Positions 1-9,082 of a DNA stretch of 64,000 nt are shown here, in pieces. The DNA is taken from positions 1 to 64,000 of the forward strand of contig JAVBYO010000028.1 in assembly GCA_030823955.1 (NCBI GenBank), in the 5' to 3' direction. Numbering within the stretch: the stretch's first letter is position 1; each line of letters starts with the position of its first letter. This DNA is from Gallionellaceae bacterium. GTDB lineage: Bacteria; Pseudomonadota; Gammaproteobacteria; Burkholderiales; Gallionellaceae. The translations under genes and the position numbers were made by a program. The notes under the pieces were generated by a model. The model was given only the letters and a program-made list of their open reading frames with translations. It had not been told where the DNA came from and did no database searches.

Positions 1-2
1 AG

Positions 3-632
3 ACCTGTGCGGCGACCATCGAGCAATACGAGGCGGACCGCAAGTTCTTGCGCTGGTGCAACATGGGTTCCGAGCGTATGGCCGACGAGCACCTGGAGCG
101 CGTACGCAAGATCGCCAAATATGTGTGGCGCAACGAGGAAGGGGAAGTGGCCGACTTTCTCAGTGCCGACGAGGTCGAAAACCTCACTATCCGGGCCGGT
201 ACACTTACCGCGGACGAACGCGAGATCATCAATCATCATATCGTGGTCACCATCAAGCTGCTGGAGTCGTTGCCCTGGCCCAAACACCTGAAGAACGTGA
301 CTGCATACGCGGGCGCACACCACGAACGTATGGATGGCACCGGATACCCGCGCGGACTGACGCGCGAACAGATGTCGATACAGGCGCGCATGATGTGCAT
401 CGCGGACATCTTTGAGGCGCTCACTGCAAAAGACCGCCCGTACAAGGAAGGCAAGATGCTCACGGACGCGCTGACCATCCTCGGCAAATTCAAACTCAAC
501 GGGCACATCGATCCGGATCTTTTCGACATCTTCGTCCGCGAAAAGGTCTACCTCACTTACGCGCAACAGTTCCTTGACGCGTCGCAGATCAACGAGGTCG
601 ACGAGAGCAAGATTCCCGGTTACGTGCCTTAG
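3..632 (+). CDS. HD-GYP domain phosphodiesterase, C-terminal part (5' partial)
   Basis: C-terminal part of an HD-GYP protein, the family that hydrolyses the second messenger c-di-GMP. The frame is open to the left edge, so the start, any sensor or receiver domain and the first HD residues are outside the window. Visible here are the paired histidines NHH (about base 230), the signature HHERMDGTGYPRGL starting at base 318, and the following family helix ADIFEALTAKDRPY. The protein ends IPGYVP at a TAG stop. An internal ATG at base 63 is not taken as the start because family residues lie upstream of it in frame. What signal it reads cannot be told from this fragment. Confidence 0.9.
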   Translation, partial: TCAATIEQYEADRKFLRWCNMGSERMADEHLERVRKIAKYVWRNEEGEVADFLSADEVENLTIRAGTLTADEREIINHHIVVTIKLLESLPWPKHLKNVTAYAGAHHERMDGTGYPRGLTREQMSIQARMMCIADIFEALTAKDRPYKEGKMLTDALTILGKFKLNGHIDPDLFDIFVREKVYLTYAQQFLDASQINEVDESKIPGYVP

Positions 633-767
633 TCGTGTGTAATTTCATATTGGCGGGCTGCGGACTCAAGAGCTCCGTGCTCTGAGTGTCCGTTTGATAG
701 GCGGCGGTAAATAACAGGTGCGGCATGTCGGTTCTTCAATCCATGCCTTACCGCTGTAGGCTGGGAG

Positions 768-938
768 CTAGGCTGCTTTTAGAAGGATTACATTGAACTG
801 GACATCGTGAATAATCGATGCGGCAATGTCCAGATATGTTTGAGCCTCGTTGCTATCAAGCCGATTTTTTGCACGGCCAAGTGCTTCAATCGCAGCCGAA
901 ATCTGCTGGCTGACGACATCTTCAATAGCTTGCTCCAT
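768..938 (-). CDS. small conserved-looking hypothetical protein (56 aa)
   Basis: Unrecognised 56-residue protein starting MEQAIEDVVSQQ. The start was chosen at the ATG at 938 because AGGAG lies 8 bases upstream on the minus strand; an upstream in-frame ATG has no such site. The sequence is predicted helical and amphipathic, with no cysteine pairs, signal peptide or membrane span. It stands alone between the HD-GYP gene and a cNMP-binding protein. The good ribosome binding site is the main evidence that it is expressed. Confidence 0.5.
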   Translation of the reverse strand: MEQAIEDVVSQQISAAIEALGRAKNRLDSNEAQTYLDIAASIIHDVQFNVILLKAA

Positions 939-1044
939 AGTCGCTTCTCCTATGCATGCATTTTGCAAATATCAATCGTGCCAGTCTAATAGAAAAGCGT
1001 GACAGAAATATTATGGCGAGAGAGGTTAACGCCTGCGTGAGATA

Positions 1045-1416
1045 TCATTTTGCGGATTGAATAACGCGAAGATCGCATCTTTTTAGACGCTCAGCCATCA
1101 CCCGCATGATTGCAATGGCAAATCCCGGAGTTTCATCAAGCAAAAAATGAAAACGCTTGTCATCAACCTGGGCAAACTTGCATTTTCCACTTGCGATAAC
1201 CGTCGCATAACGCGGGGCTTTATCAATTACGGCTATTTCGCCGAGTATTGCTCCGGGAGTGCATTTTTCAAACAGTACCCCGCCGATAAAAATCTCGGCC
1301 TCGCCGTCAACTAGCACATACATCACATCGCCCGGGTCACCCTCCCGAAACAGCGTTTTTCCGCTTTCAATTTCAATGATGTCGGTATCATTCTTGAATA
1401 GGTCGAAAAATGGCAT
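1045..1416 (-). CDS. stand-alone cyclic nucleotide-binding domain protein
   Basis: A 123-residue protein that is essentially one Crp-type cyclic nucleotide-binding fold. Residues 15-110 carry the beta-roll with FREGDPGDVMYVLVDGEAEI and the phosphate-binding cassette region GAILGEIAVIDKAPRYATV, where G-E and the R of the cassette are present. There is no helix-turn-helix or other effector, so it is not a transcription factor by itself. Such single-domain proteins usually act through partners, which are not obvious here. Neighbours on the same strand are unrelated hypotheticals. Confidence 0.85.
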   Translation of the reverse strand: MPFFDLFKNDTDIIEIESGKTLFREGDPGDVMYVLVDGEAEIFIGGVLFEKCTPGAILGEIAVIDKAPRYATVIASGKCKFAQVDDKRFHFLLDETPGFAIAIMRVMAERLKRCDLRVIQSAK

Positions 1417-1507
1417 GATGTCTTTCCTGAAAAGATTATTTCGTCGTGAGCTGTATTAGCCCGTCAATTGATTGCTGCATTTCTGGCGTGTGCTCTGTTT
1501 CGATATC

Positions 1508-1861
1508 CTATTCGTCTTTAGAACTTTTCTTTTTGGCAGATTTTGATGGGGCGATATCTTCTATCGAAACTTGTGATTTTGCATGGGTGGCGGCTTTGGT
1601 TTTTTTATTTGCGAGGTCATTCTGTTTTTTTGCCGCTTTGGCGGTTTCCTTTTCTCGCAGTTCACGCATTACCCTGCGCCACTCAAGAAGTTGCTCGTCT
1701 TCCAATTCGAGCTGTATAGCCAAGGCTTCTTCGGTGGTGATCTTTTCTTTCTCCAGTCTATGGGGAAGCTTCCCAGTCATTCTGGATAATAAGCGTTCAG
1801 TTTCGGTTTTTGACAGCTTCGCGACCTTTGTCAGGTATTCTGGTTTGCACATTCTTGCCAT
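1508..1861 (-). CDS. hypothetical protein with charged, Lys/Ala-rich C-terminus
   Basis: Unrecognised 117-residue protein. The start is placed at the ATG at 1861 (MARMCKPEYLTKV), preceded by GGAGA at good spacing; an in-frame start 12 codons upstream has no such site. The first 75 residues look helical and coiled-coil prone, with many Glu, Lys and Leu. The last 40 are low-complexity Lys/Ala/Ser ending KKKSSKDE. It lies just downstream of a HAD hydrolase gene on the same strand (44 bases between them) and may be co-transcribed. No function is proposed. Confidence 0.55.
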   Translation of the reverse strand: MARMCKPEYLTKVAKLSKTETERLLSRMTGKLPHRLEKEKITTEEALAIQLELEDEQLLEWRRVMRELREKETAKAAKKQNDLANKKTKAATHAKSQVSIEDIAPSKSAKKKSSKDE

Positions 1862-1905
1862 GAGATTTTCTCCGTTATGTTTTTCCTTGAACCCCAAGCA
1901 CAGGC

Positions 1906-2730
1906 TTAATAGCCGGCACCCTGTATTGATCCAAGTTTGTTCACTAATTCATGATGCGGAATGGTTTGATGTTGACTGATAAGCTGAAGTGAACCGGTTT
2001 GTCGAAAGTCATTCGGCCGGTGTTGTGCCTCTTCGGTTAAATTTAATGCATGTAACAAGCGGGACTCGAATGCTGCGGGTGTTGTTGAAATTAGCTCATT
2101 GGGAACGCCGAATTTTTGTGTCAGTCTGGCTAGGCTTTCAAAGCCGTAGGAGACAACGAAGGGATGCATCCCGGAATTGATGGCCGCCAGATAATCACTA
2201 TATTCGTCCCCACACGCATATGAACATGCCGGGTTGATATCCATGTATTGCCTTGCCTGTTTCAGATAGGAGCATTTTTTCTCTTTTAGAGAAATACATG
2301 CAAAGTAATCGAACTGGTCGGTGTCTATGCCATGACGACGAAAAAGACACTTTAAAGTCTGCTCGGGTTCAATGGTGATATTGCGCGTTACCAGGCCAAC
2401 GCGGGTATTTGGACATTCCATCAGCGTCCTTAATAGGGGCGCGATGCCGGGATACAGCGTCGCTTCATGTCGGTAAACTTCGGTCAGCGTTTCACGTAAA
2501 CGCTTGCGGCTTTGTTTTCCGAATTGGCGGTGCAGATTCGTAGGGAACTCGCGCAATCCCCCGATAAACTTGAACAGCTTGCGTCGCTTCTGGAAGCGGT
2601 CAATGTCGCCGATATCCATGCCATGCTGAAGGAAGGCAAGTTCAATGGCGTGAAAAGCATCAATGGTCGTGCCATCGGCATCAAACAGTACCAGTTGCTC
2701 TCTTTTGTTGTATCGAGCCATGCCTGCCAT
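1906..2730 (-). CDS. HAD-family hydrolase, phosphoglycolate phosphatase-like
   Basis: Haloacid dehalogenase superfamily hydrolase of about 274 residues. Motif I is LVLFDADGTTIDAF close to the N-terminus, with the nucleophile Asp and the acid two residues on. A helical cap follows, then motif II in GLVTRN and motif IV around ACGDEYSDYLAAINSG. This is the layout of Gph-type phosphatases, which act on small phosphate esters; the substrate cannot be told. The frame is open for another 28 codons upstream, to 2814. The start at 2730 (MAGMARYNK) is a choice based on distance to motif I, not on a good ribosome binding site. It is divergent from the PhoX-like gene. Confidence 0.75.
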   Translation of the reverse strand: MAGMARYNKREQLVLFDADGTTIDAFHAIELAFLQHGMDIGDIDRFQKRRKLFKFIGGLREFPTNLHRQFGKQSRKRLRETLTEVYRHEATLYPGIAPLLRTLMECPNTRVGLVTRNITIEPEQTLKCLFRRHGIDTDQFDYFACISLKEKKCSYLKQARQYMDINPACSYACGDEYSDYLAAINSGMHPFVVSYGFESLARLTQKFGVPNELISTTPAAFESRLLHALNLTEEAQHRPNDFRQTGSLQLISQHQTIPHHELVNKLGSIQGAGY

Positions 2731-2870
2731 GCTAGGTCGTTGTTGTGACAAACGTGTGAAGGTGGTATCGAAATTATACAAGATCGAGTTGCAGCGAAAT
2801 TTACTGGTAATCATTCCAACTTAGAATGCACGGGCAATATCAAATTCATATCTCGCGCAGAGGAGCTGTT

Positions 2871-4442
2871 ATGCAGTTAAAACATCATATGGTGATATCG
2901 ATTGCCGCCGTTTTGGCAGGTATGGCGCTGAATGCCTATGCGGAAGGACTTGGGCGAAGTGAATCCCCGGCCTCTTACATGAAAGCATCTGTGCGCGGTG
3001 TCGAGTTCATCGCGCTTCTTTCTGCGGGAGACACTGTCAATGGTTATACGATGGCAGGCATCCCGGATGGATTGGGGGCTTACGATAATAAAGATGGCAC
3101 ATTCACGGTGCTGATGAACCATGAGGTGTATGCCGATGCTAACGGCCCGGCGGGTATTGTGCGTGCACACGGCGGAACCGGTGCTTTTGTTTCGGAATGG
3201 GTGATTGAAAAACGTAGCCTGAAAGTCCTGTCAGGTGCTGACTTAATGAAGAACGTCTATCAGCAAGAAGTCCATGCAGGCGTATGGGGCGCTGTGCCAG
3301 CCGTTGGCATATTGGGAAAAACCAGTTCGTTTGCCCGGCTGTGTTCTGGCGACCTGGCTGATCGCGATGCTTTCTTCAATAAGGCCACCCACAGGGGAAC
3401 CCGGCACCGTATCTATCTGAATGGCGAGGAAGGTGCTCCGATATATCAGCGTGGCTTGGCACATGTAGTCACCGGCCCGAGTAGGGGTAACACATATGTA
3501 TTACCTTGGACTGCGGATGCGAACGGTGCTTGGGAGAATCTGCTGGCCAACCCGTATTCCGGGGACAGTACCGTCGTGGTTGGCAACGCCGACGGCGGTA
3601 GCAATGGTATTTATGTCTATGTCGGAAAAAAGCGCAAGGCGGGTAATGATATTGAAAAGGCCGGGCTGATAGGAGGTAGGCTCTATCGTGTCGCAGTCAA
3701 CGGGAACCTCCCGGAGACCCGTGCCGCCGATGCCGGTCTTGGTCTCACCATGAATGCAAAAGGTCACTATGCGGGGGCGTTTACCCTTGTGGCAGGTGCG
3801 GATGCCGCCAATACATCCAGCACCAGGTTCTTGCGCCCAGAAGATGGCGCTTGGGACAAGAAAAATCGCAACCGTTACTTCTTCGTTACGACCGACCGGA
3901 TGGATGCAGCTAAAGACGGAAATCTGAATCCAGACATCGAGGCGGGCCAGATCGGACGTTCACGCTTATGGGCACTCAACTTTACGGACTCGGCTAAGCC
4001 TGAGCTCGGAGGCGAGCTGGAAATGTTGCTGGATGGCACAACGGCCCAAGGCGATTACCAGATGTTGGACAACATGAGCGTGAACGAAGATGGTTCAATC
4101 CTGCTGCAAGAGGATGTCGGTGATAACCAGCACAACGGCAAGTTGTGGCGGTTCGATCCTGTCGCCGGATCTCTGGTCAAGCTGGCCGGTTTTGATACGG
4201 CGTTATTCGGTGATATCGGTGTAGCTGCCGCGATCACAAAAGATGAGGAATCTTCCGGGGTGATCGACATTACTGACATCCTTGGGCGTAAGGACGGCAA
4301 GGTGTACAACCTGCTTGTCGCTCAAAGCCACGCATCCACTGGTGAGGCGAAAACCTTGCAGGGCGGCCAACTGCTACTGATGGTTCGTTCTATACAGAAA
4401 CATAGCGAAGGAAGGCTGCCGCTAGCGGGAGCGCTGCGCTAG
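2871..4442 (+). CDS. secreted PhoX-like phosphatase (DUF839 family)
   Basis: A 523-residue exported protein of the PhoX/DUF839 type, a beta-propeller family that includes calcium-dependent alkaline phosphatases. The start at 2871 is preceded by GAGGAG. Residues 1-24 form a Sec-type signal peptide ending NAYA. Family features seen are GYTMAGIPDGLGAYDNKDGTFTV near the N-terminus, LNGEEG around residue 183 and QEDVGDNQHNGKLWRF around residue 413. It is shorter than typical PhoX and has no twin-arginine motif, so the exact enzyme activity is uncertain. It may release phosphate from organic esters in the periplasm, which fits the lipid-remodelling genes that follow. Confidence 0.65.
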   Translation: MQLKHHMVISIAAVLAGMALNAYAEGLGRSESPASYMKASVRGVEFIALLSAGDTVNGYTMAGIPDGLGAYDNKDGTFTVLMNHEVYADANGPAGIVRAHGGTGAFVSEWVIEKRSLKVLSGADLMKNVYQQEVHAGVWGAVPAVGILGKTSSFARLCSGDLADRDAFFNKATHRGTRHRIYLNGEEGAPIYQRGLAHVVTGPSRGNTYVLPWTADANGAWENLLANPYSGDSTVVVGNADGGSNGIYVYVGKKRKAGNDIEKAGLIGGRLYRVAVNGNLPETRAADAGLGLTMNAKGHYAGAFTLVAGADAANTSSTRFLRPEDGAWDKKNRNRYFFVTTDRMDAAKDGNLNPDIEAGQIGRSRLWALNFTDSAKPELGGELEMLLDGTTAQGDYQMLDNMSVNEDGSILLQEDVGDNQHNGKLWRFDPVAGSLVKLAGFDTALFGDIGVAAAITKDEESSGVIDITDILGRKDGKVYNLLVAQSHASTGEAKTLQGGQLLLMVRSIQKHSEGRLPLAGALR

Positions 4443-4487
4443 AGGGGCTTTATGCCGGTACGGTCTCTTCGCTCGGCATCCGGACGC

Positions 4488-4516
4488 AAAAAAAATGCAT
4501 CCGGTTAGGGATGCGG
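4488..4516 (-). terminator. rho-independent terminator for the plcP/agt-like operon
   Basis: On the minus strand GCATCC-CTAACC-GGATGC forms a 6-bp hairpin (stem bases 4497-4502 and 4509-4514) followed by A and eight T. It lies about 200 bases downstream of the glycosyltransferase stop. The stem is short, so confidence is moderate. A second nested inverted repeat (GCCTGT with ACAGGC) lies in the same gap near 4594-4624. Confidence 0.5.
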
Positions 4517-4710
4517 AAAAAGGGGAGAAACTACAAAGACAAAAGCACAAAATACTTAAAGCATATATGCGCCTCGTCTTCGTTTAATAGGATGCCTGTC
4601 TTGTGTGAACAAGGCATTACAGGCAAGAAATAGTCGGCGACCTTCGCTTAGGCGTGTGAGGGGCCGCTCGCCAATCATCGGTTTCCCCCGCACTTGCTAA
4701 ACCAATATTC

Positions 4711-5913
4711 CTAATATTCTGCGTTCGTCGAGCTCTCAGCCAGTGTCAGTTCGGATAAGGTGTTCGGCACTATAACGGAATGATAGAACCCCACCATACG
4801 CTCGGCCTGACGACTTGCCGACCAGGAATGCGCGTAGTCACGACCTGAGATGCTCAGTGCTTTACGTGCCTCGCTGTCCCGTAGCATGTTGACCACTTTG
4901 CCGGAGAAGTCGTCCAGCTCCTCTTTGGCGATCCACACGCCCAGCCCGTCGCGCAATACATCGCGAGTGCCCAGTTCGGCTGTCGAGACGACGGGAACTC
5001 CCTGTGCCATCGCCTCCAGCAAAACCAGCCCCTGAGTCTCGGTGCGCGAGGAAAAAACGAAGATATCGGCTGAACTGTAGCAACTGTTCAATTCGGTGTG
5101 GCGGTCCAGATAGCCGATGAACATGACGTTGTCGCCAAGTCCCTGTGTGGCGACCTCCTGCATCAAACTCTCGCGTGCCGGGCCTTCGCCCGCGATGACG
5201 AACAGCACTTCTGGGATCTCTGTCCTGACGCGGGCCAGCACTTTAAGCAGGAAGCCGATGTTCTTCTCGTGGGCGACGCGCCCGACGAAAAGCAGCACCG
5301 GCCTGTCTTGCGGGATGCCGTAGTTGCTACGGAAGGCCGCACGGTCACCCGCCACGAAGCTGCCCGGCTCGATGCCGGTCGGAATGACCTCGGTATGGGT
5401 ATCGATACCGTAATTTTTAAGGATTTGCAGCATGGGGTGGGAGGGAACCACCATGCCGTCCAGGCTGTTGCCCTGATGACGCGAAAAACGTTTGGCCACG
5501 AAGCGCATCAGCATCTTGGGCACGAACGGTATGTAGTGGTACAGATATTCCTCGAAGAAGGTGTGGTAGGTCTCGATACAGGGGATGCCGAGGGATTTTG
5601 ATAACTTGGTGCCCAGGTAGTGGGCTACGAACGGTGTCTGGATATGGATGATGTCATATTGTTCGGCGCGCAGTTTGTCGAGATGCCCCATCACCCAGCC
5701 ATACTGCATGAGCCGGTCTTCCGGATCCATGGGCAGGTGGCGCGAGGGAACGCGCAGGATATCGGTCTCGTCCGCGCTCGGTGTCAGGTAATCTGGCGCG
5801 ATCAGGTGCACGGTGTGCCCCAGCGCGCGCAGATTGCGGCGGAAGGTCTCTATCGAGGTGGAGACGCCATTGATACGCGGGAAATAGACATCGGAGATGA
5901 AGAGGATTTTCAT
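4711..5913 (-). CDS. GT4-family glycosyltransferase, Agt/MgtA-like (glycolipid synthesis)
   Basis: A 400-residue retaining glycosyltransferase of family GT4. The N-terminal Rossmann half starts MKILFISDVYFPRINGVS, with the glycine-containing acceptor loop. The C-terminal donor half has FVGRVAHEKN, IAGEGPARE and the E-x7-E motif in ETQGLVLLEAMAQG. GGAG precedes the ATG. It starts 21 bases after a PlcP-like metallophosphoesterase and is clearly in the same operon. In rhizobia and marine bacteria the plcP-agt pair converts phospholipid-derived diacylglycerol to sugar lipids when phosphate is short. The assignment to that role comes from this pairing and general similarity; the sugar donor is unknown. 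Confidence 0.75.
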   Translation of the reverse strand: MKILFISDVYFPRINGVSTSIETFRRNLRALGHTVHLIAPDYLTPSADETDILRVPSRHLPMDPEDRLMQYGWVMGHLDKLRAEQYDIIHIQTPFVAHYLGTKLSKSLGIPCIETYHTFFEEYLYHYIPFVPKMLMRFVAKRFSRHQGNSLDGMVVPSHPMLQILKNYGIDTHTEVIPTGIEPGSFVAGDRAAFRSNYGIPQDRPVLLFVGRVAHEKNIGFLLKVLARVRTEIPEVLFVIAGEGPARESLMQEVATQGLGDNVMFIGYLDRHTELNSCYSSADIFVFSSRTETQGLVLLEAMAQGVPVVSTAELGTRDVLRDGLGVWIAKEELDDFSGKVVNMLRDSEARKALSISGRDYAHSWSASRQAERMVGFYHSVIVPNTLSELTLAESSTNAEY

Positions 5914-5934
5914 GGTGTTTCTCCTTGGTGTGGG

Positions 5935-6720
5935 TTAACTCGTTTGCCGGGAAAGTGGTTCGGAACGGGCAGGCTGCACACCGTTCCAGAGGATGAGTTC
6001 CATGCGGCCATCCAGGTGTTCGACGATGGCGGTACAGCTGTCCACCCAGTCGCCGCAATTGATATAGGTGAGTCCTTCGACCTCCTTGATCATGGGCCAG
6101 TGGATATGGCCGCAGATCACACCGTCCAGTTGGCGTTCGCGGATATGGCGAATGACGGAGTCTTCGAAATTAAAGATGAAATTCACCGCCGTCTTGACCT
6201 TGCGTTTGGCGTAGCCGGCAAGCGACCAATAACCCGGTCGTTTGAACGTGCGGCGCAGCCAGGACAGGTAGATGTTCAGCCGCACCAGAATGTCGTAAGC
6301 GATGTCGCCGAGGACGGCCACCCACTTGTGGTGGCGCGTCACCTGGTCGAACTCGTCGCCGTGTAACAACAGATAACGGCGGCCATCCGCCGCGGTATGG
6401 ACATATTCGTGCTCCACCAGCACATCGCCGAACGAGGTGCCCACGTATTCGCGCATCGCCTCATCGTGGTTGCCGGGAATAAAGAACACTTTCTCGCCGT
6501 GGCGTGCCCGGCGCAACATCTTCTGCACGAAGGTGTTCTGGGCGTGTGACCAATGTACCCCGCCGCGGCGCATGGCCCACAGGTCGACGATGTCGCCGAG
6601 CAGGAACACGTGTTCGGAGGAATACGCCTTGAGGAATTCAAGCAGGTGATGGGCCTGGCAGGCTTTGGTGCCCAAGTGGATGTCAGACAGGAAGATCGAG
6701 CGCACTTGCTGGATGTTCAT
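5935..6720 (-). CDS. plcP: PlcP-like calcineurin-type metallophosphoesterase (phospholipase C type)
   Basis: A 261-residue metallophosphoesterase with all dimetal motifs: SDIHLG (Asp13, His15), GDIVD (42-46), GNHD (83-86), LLHGDEFD and CGHIHWP. The blocks around WSLAGYAKRKVKTAVNFI and YINCGDWVDSCTAIVEH are typical of the PlcP branch, which cleaves phospholipid headgroups to give diacylglycerol. LpxH, which hydrolyses UDP-diacylglucosamine, is the main alternative. The partner glycosyltransferase 21 bases downstream favours PlcP. The start at 6720 (MNIQQVRS) was chosen by similarity; the ribosome site is weak and the frame is open for 28 codons more. It is cytoplasmic, with no signal peptide. 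Confidence 0.75.
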   Translation of the reverse strand: MNIQQVRSIFLSDIHLGTKACQAHHLLEFLKAYSSEHVFLLGDIVDLWAMRRGGVHWSHAQNTFVQKMLRRARHGEKVFFIPGNHDEAMREYVGTSFGDVLVEHEYVHTAADGRRYLLLHGDEFDQVTRHHKWVAVLGDIAYDILVRLNIYLSWLRRTFKRPGYWSLAGYAKRKVKTAVNFIFNFEDSVIRHIRERQLDGVICGHIHWPMIKEVEGLTYINCGDWVDSCTAIVEHLDGRMELILWNGVQPARSEPLSRQTS

Positions 6721-6981
6721 GTCCGTGCCATCGGAACGGGAATGTGCGCTGCGGGTTCCGCGTTTGTCATTGTGAAGATCTTTTCCATACGCACAGCATG
6801 GCACGCGAATATTTCATCTTTGTTGCAGGCACATTTCAGAGTGATGAATTCACCCTTGCCGCCCGGCTAAGCAGCGAAGCCGGGTACTCATACATCATCG
6901 TAAATTCATCTCGACATCATAAAAGTGCAATGCCGAACGAATAGAGTAGTGGCGTGACCGACTTATCCGGAGGGAAGCGAA

Positions 6982-7164
6982 ATGACTTATTTGATTCCGA
7001 TGTTGTTCGTATTGCTGTTTGCGGTGGTCGTGCTGATGATGGGCATCCTGTTGAACCGGGAGCCGGGGCAAACTATCCACGAGGCGATCAGTGACAGTCT
7101 AGTATGGGGAACAGGATGTTTTGTTTCGTTCGGCGCTGAATTCCTGATACTGGGACATGTTTGA
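6982..7164 (+). CDS. small single-span membrane protein (60 aa)
   Basis: A 60-residue protein with one strongly hydrophobic segment at residues 3-24, followed by a more polar stretch and a second weakly hydrophobic end (CFVSFGAEFLILGHV). GGAGGGA precedes the ATG at ideal distance, which argues for real translation. It ends 52 bases before the CBS-GGDEF gene and may be co-transcribed with it. No family recognised. Confidence 0.6.
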   Translation: MTYLIPMLFVLLFAVVVLMMGILLNREPGQTIHEAISDSLVWGTGCFVSFGAEFLILGHV

Positions 7165-7216
7165 AGTCGGGAGGGTGGAGAGCCACCTCCCGTTAAATAT
7201 CTGGCAGGAGGATTCT

Positions 7217-8170
7217 ATGGCAAGCGAACCATCCGATAGTAACGATGCGACCGTGGAGCATCTGCTCAGAGCAGTTCCTTCGGTGCACGAGTCGACCAGC
7301 TGCGGCAAGGTGCTGGAGATATTCCATGAGAACAAGAAACTGTATGCGCTTCCCATCGTCAATGACAAGGACAGGCCGGTCGGACTGGTGGTCAGACAGG
7401 ACTTGACCGAGTTCTTCAGCAAACAGTTCGTCAAAGAATTGAAGGGCAAAAAACCGATCTCCACCCTGATGGATGACGATCCCATCATCGTTGACCGCAG
7501 TACCGGCATCGAAGATGTCTCCCGCATCATTCTGGATGCCGGCATGGAGCATATGGTGAGCGGTTTCATCATCACCAGAGAAAAACGCTATCTGGGCATG
7601 GCCAACGGTTATGACCTGCTGGATGAAATGACCAGCCGCAAACAGCGTTACCTGTTTGGCCTAGCGCACTACGACCAACTGACCGGCCTGCCCAATCGTA
7701 CTTTGTTGATGGACAGGCTGAATCAGGCGATCTATGCCTCCAGTCGCAATCCGCGCGCCTTGTCGTTGATGTTCGTCGATCTGGACGGATTCAAGGCGGT
7801 CAACGACACTTACGGGCATGGGATCGGGGACAGGTTGCTGAAAGAAGTGGCGGAGCGTTTATTGGCCTGTCTGCGCGAGGGCGATACCGCTGCGCGCTTG
7901 GGCGGGGACGAGTTCGTCGTGCTGCTGCTCGATTCCGATCTGGAGCGGGCGGTCACGGTTGCGCATCGCATACTCGGGATGTTGCGGGTACCTTACGAAT
8001 TCGGCAAGAAGACCATATCGAGCATCTCGGGCAGTATCGGTATCGCGGAATATCCGGTTCACGCCGAAGATGTGGATGCCTTGCTGACTTCCGCAGACAA
8101 CGCCATGTATGTCGCCAAGAAGTGCGGTAAGAACCAATTCGCGGTGTTCTGCGCAGAAACGGATAAATGA
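7217..8170 (+). CDS. CBS-domain diguanylate cyclase (GGDEF)
   Basis: A 317-residue protein. The start at 7217 has AGGAGG five bases upstream; an in-frame ATG at 7157 is rejected. Residues about 10-145 hold two CBS repeats, which commonly bind adenine nucleotides. Residues about 155-315 are a GGDEF domain with HYDQLTGLPNRTLLMDRL, FVDLDGFKAVNDTYGH and an intact RLGGDEFVV active site. REGD sits exactly five residues before GGDEF, so the inhibitory I-site is present and c-di-GMP feedback is likely. It makes c-di-GMP from GTP, probably tuned by nucleotide status. A strong palindromic terminator follows. Confidence 0.9.
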   Translation: MASEPSDSNDATVEHLLRAVPSVHESTSCGKVLEIFHENKKLYALPIVNDKDRPVGLVVRQDLTEFFSKQFVKELKGKKPISTLMDDDPIIVDRSTGIEDVSRIILDAGMEHMVSGFIITREKRYLGMANGYDLLDEMTSRKQRYLFGLAHYDQLTGLPNRTLLMDRLNQAIYASSRNPRALSLMFVDLDGFKAVNDTYGHGIGDRLLKEVAERLLACLREGDTAARLGGDEFVVLLLDSDLERAVTVAHRILGMLRVPYEFGKKTISSISGSIGIAEYPVHAEDVDALLTSADNAMYVAKKCGKNQFAVFCAETDK

Positions 8171-8178
8171 CAGGTCGC

Positions 8179-8221
8179 AATAAACAAAGCCTCCGCGTAT
8201 CGCGCGGAGGCTTTGTTTATT
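8179..8221. terminator. bidirectional terminator, 19-bp perfect stem
   Basis: Bases 8179-8197 and 8203-8221 form a perfect 19-bp inverted repeat with a 5-base loop, with an A/T-rich outer third. It lies between the convergent CBS-GGDEF gene and the OlsB-like gene and can end transcripts from both. Confidence 0.9.
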
Positions 8222-8234
8222 CGGCTGCGCGGAA

Positions 8235-8993
8235 TCAGGAGGCCTTGCGCATGAAGTGTTTGGCGTAACGTTCGTTCATACGCGATACCGGCATCAGGAT
8301 GAACAGATCGGCACAATTGAAATCCGGATCCCAGGCCGGCTCGCCGGCAATGTAGGCACCGAGACGCAGGTAACCCTTGATGAGCGGCGGGATGATCACT
8401 TCCATGTCCCCGTTCAGTGCCTCCAGCGGCAGAGGGCAGTGCGGGAACACGCGATATTCGGCAGGAGCCGCATGCAGTTTATGTACTTTGTTATACACAC
8501 TTGCGGCGTAATGGCCGCCGTCGCTCATGCCTATGCTGGCACAGCCGATCAGATATTCATGGTTGTGTTTGCCGATATAGTCGGCCAGACCGCTCCATAA
8601 CTGGGTGATGGTCGCACCATCGCGGTAATCCCGGTGTACGCAGGAACGTCCCACCTCCACCATGCGGTCACGCAGATGCGCCAGGCGTCCGATGTCGAAT
8701 TCCGTCTCGGAATAATAACCGCCGGCCTTGACCGCCTGCTCGGGCGGCAGGATGCGATAAGTGCCGACCACTCTGTTCGCGTTATGGTCGCGCACCAGCA
8801 GATGATCGCAATAACGGTCATAACGGTCGATGTCCAGACCGGATTCTGCGCTGGGTAATTTTGCTCCCATCTCTTCGGCGAACACCTTGAAACGGATGCG
8901 CTGAGCCTCCTCCACATCGGCACCGGTGCGTGCCAGACTGTAAGTGAGTCTTCTGGGTGATTCATCGGCCTGTTGCTGGATCAGATCGAGCAT
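8235..8993 (-). CDS. OlsB-like N-acyltransferase (ornithine lipid, first step)
   Basis: A 252-residue GNAT-like acyltransferase of the OlsB/hemolysin type, which transfers a 3-hydroxyacyl chain from acyl-carrier protein to ornithine to give lyso-ornithine lipid. Family blocks seen are EEAQRIRFKVFAEEMGAK, DIDRYDRYCDHLLVRD, VVGTYRIL, DIGRLAHLRDRMVEVGRSCVH and PPLIKGYLRLGAYI. The start at 8993 has AGGAG upstream. The PlsC-type acyltransferase just upstream on the same strand supplies the second step, though the order is reversed relative to the usual olsBA. An amine other than ornithine is possible. Confidence 0.75.
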   Translation of the reverse strand: MLDLIQQQADESPRRLTYSLARTGADVEEAQRIRFKVFAEEMGAKLPSAESGLDIDRYDRYCDHLLVRDHNANRVVGTYRILPPEQAVKAGGYYSETEFDIGRLAHLRDRMVEVGRSCVHRDYRDGATITQLWSGLADYIGKHNHEYLIGCASIGMSDGGHYAASVYNKVHKLHAAPAEYRVFPHCPLPLEALNGDMEVIIPPLIKGYLRLGAYIAGEPAWDPDFNCADLFILMPVSRMNERYAKHFMRKAS

Positions 8994-9082
8994 ATGGATC
9001 TCCTGTCGGGTTGATGGAGCCAGCTTAGTGCCGCGATGTTGCGGGAGCATGAAGAGATGATGAAAAATTGGTGAAGAGAGCC

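Noticed and set aside
661-694. Imperfect hairpin downstream of the HD-GYP gene
   Set aside because: The stem has bulges and there is no T-run, so it is not listed as a terminator.
6721-6981. Possible Pho box upstream of the plcP-like gene
   Set aside because: Single partial matches (TTGTCAT) occur but not the paired 11-base direct repeats that define a Pho box.
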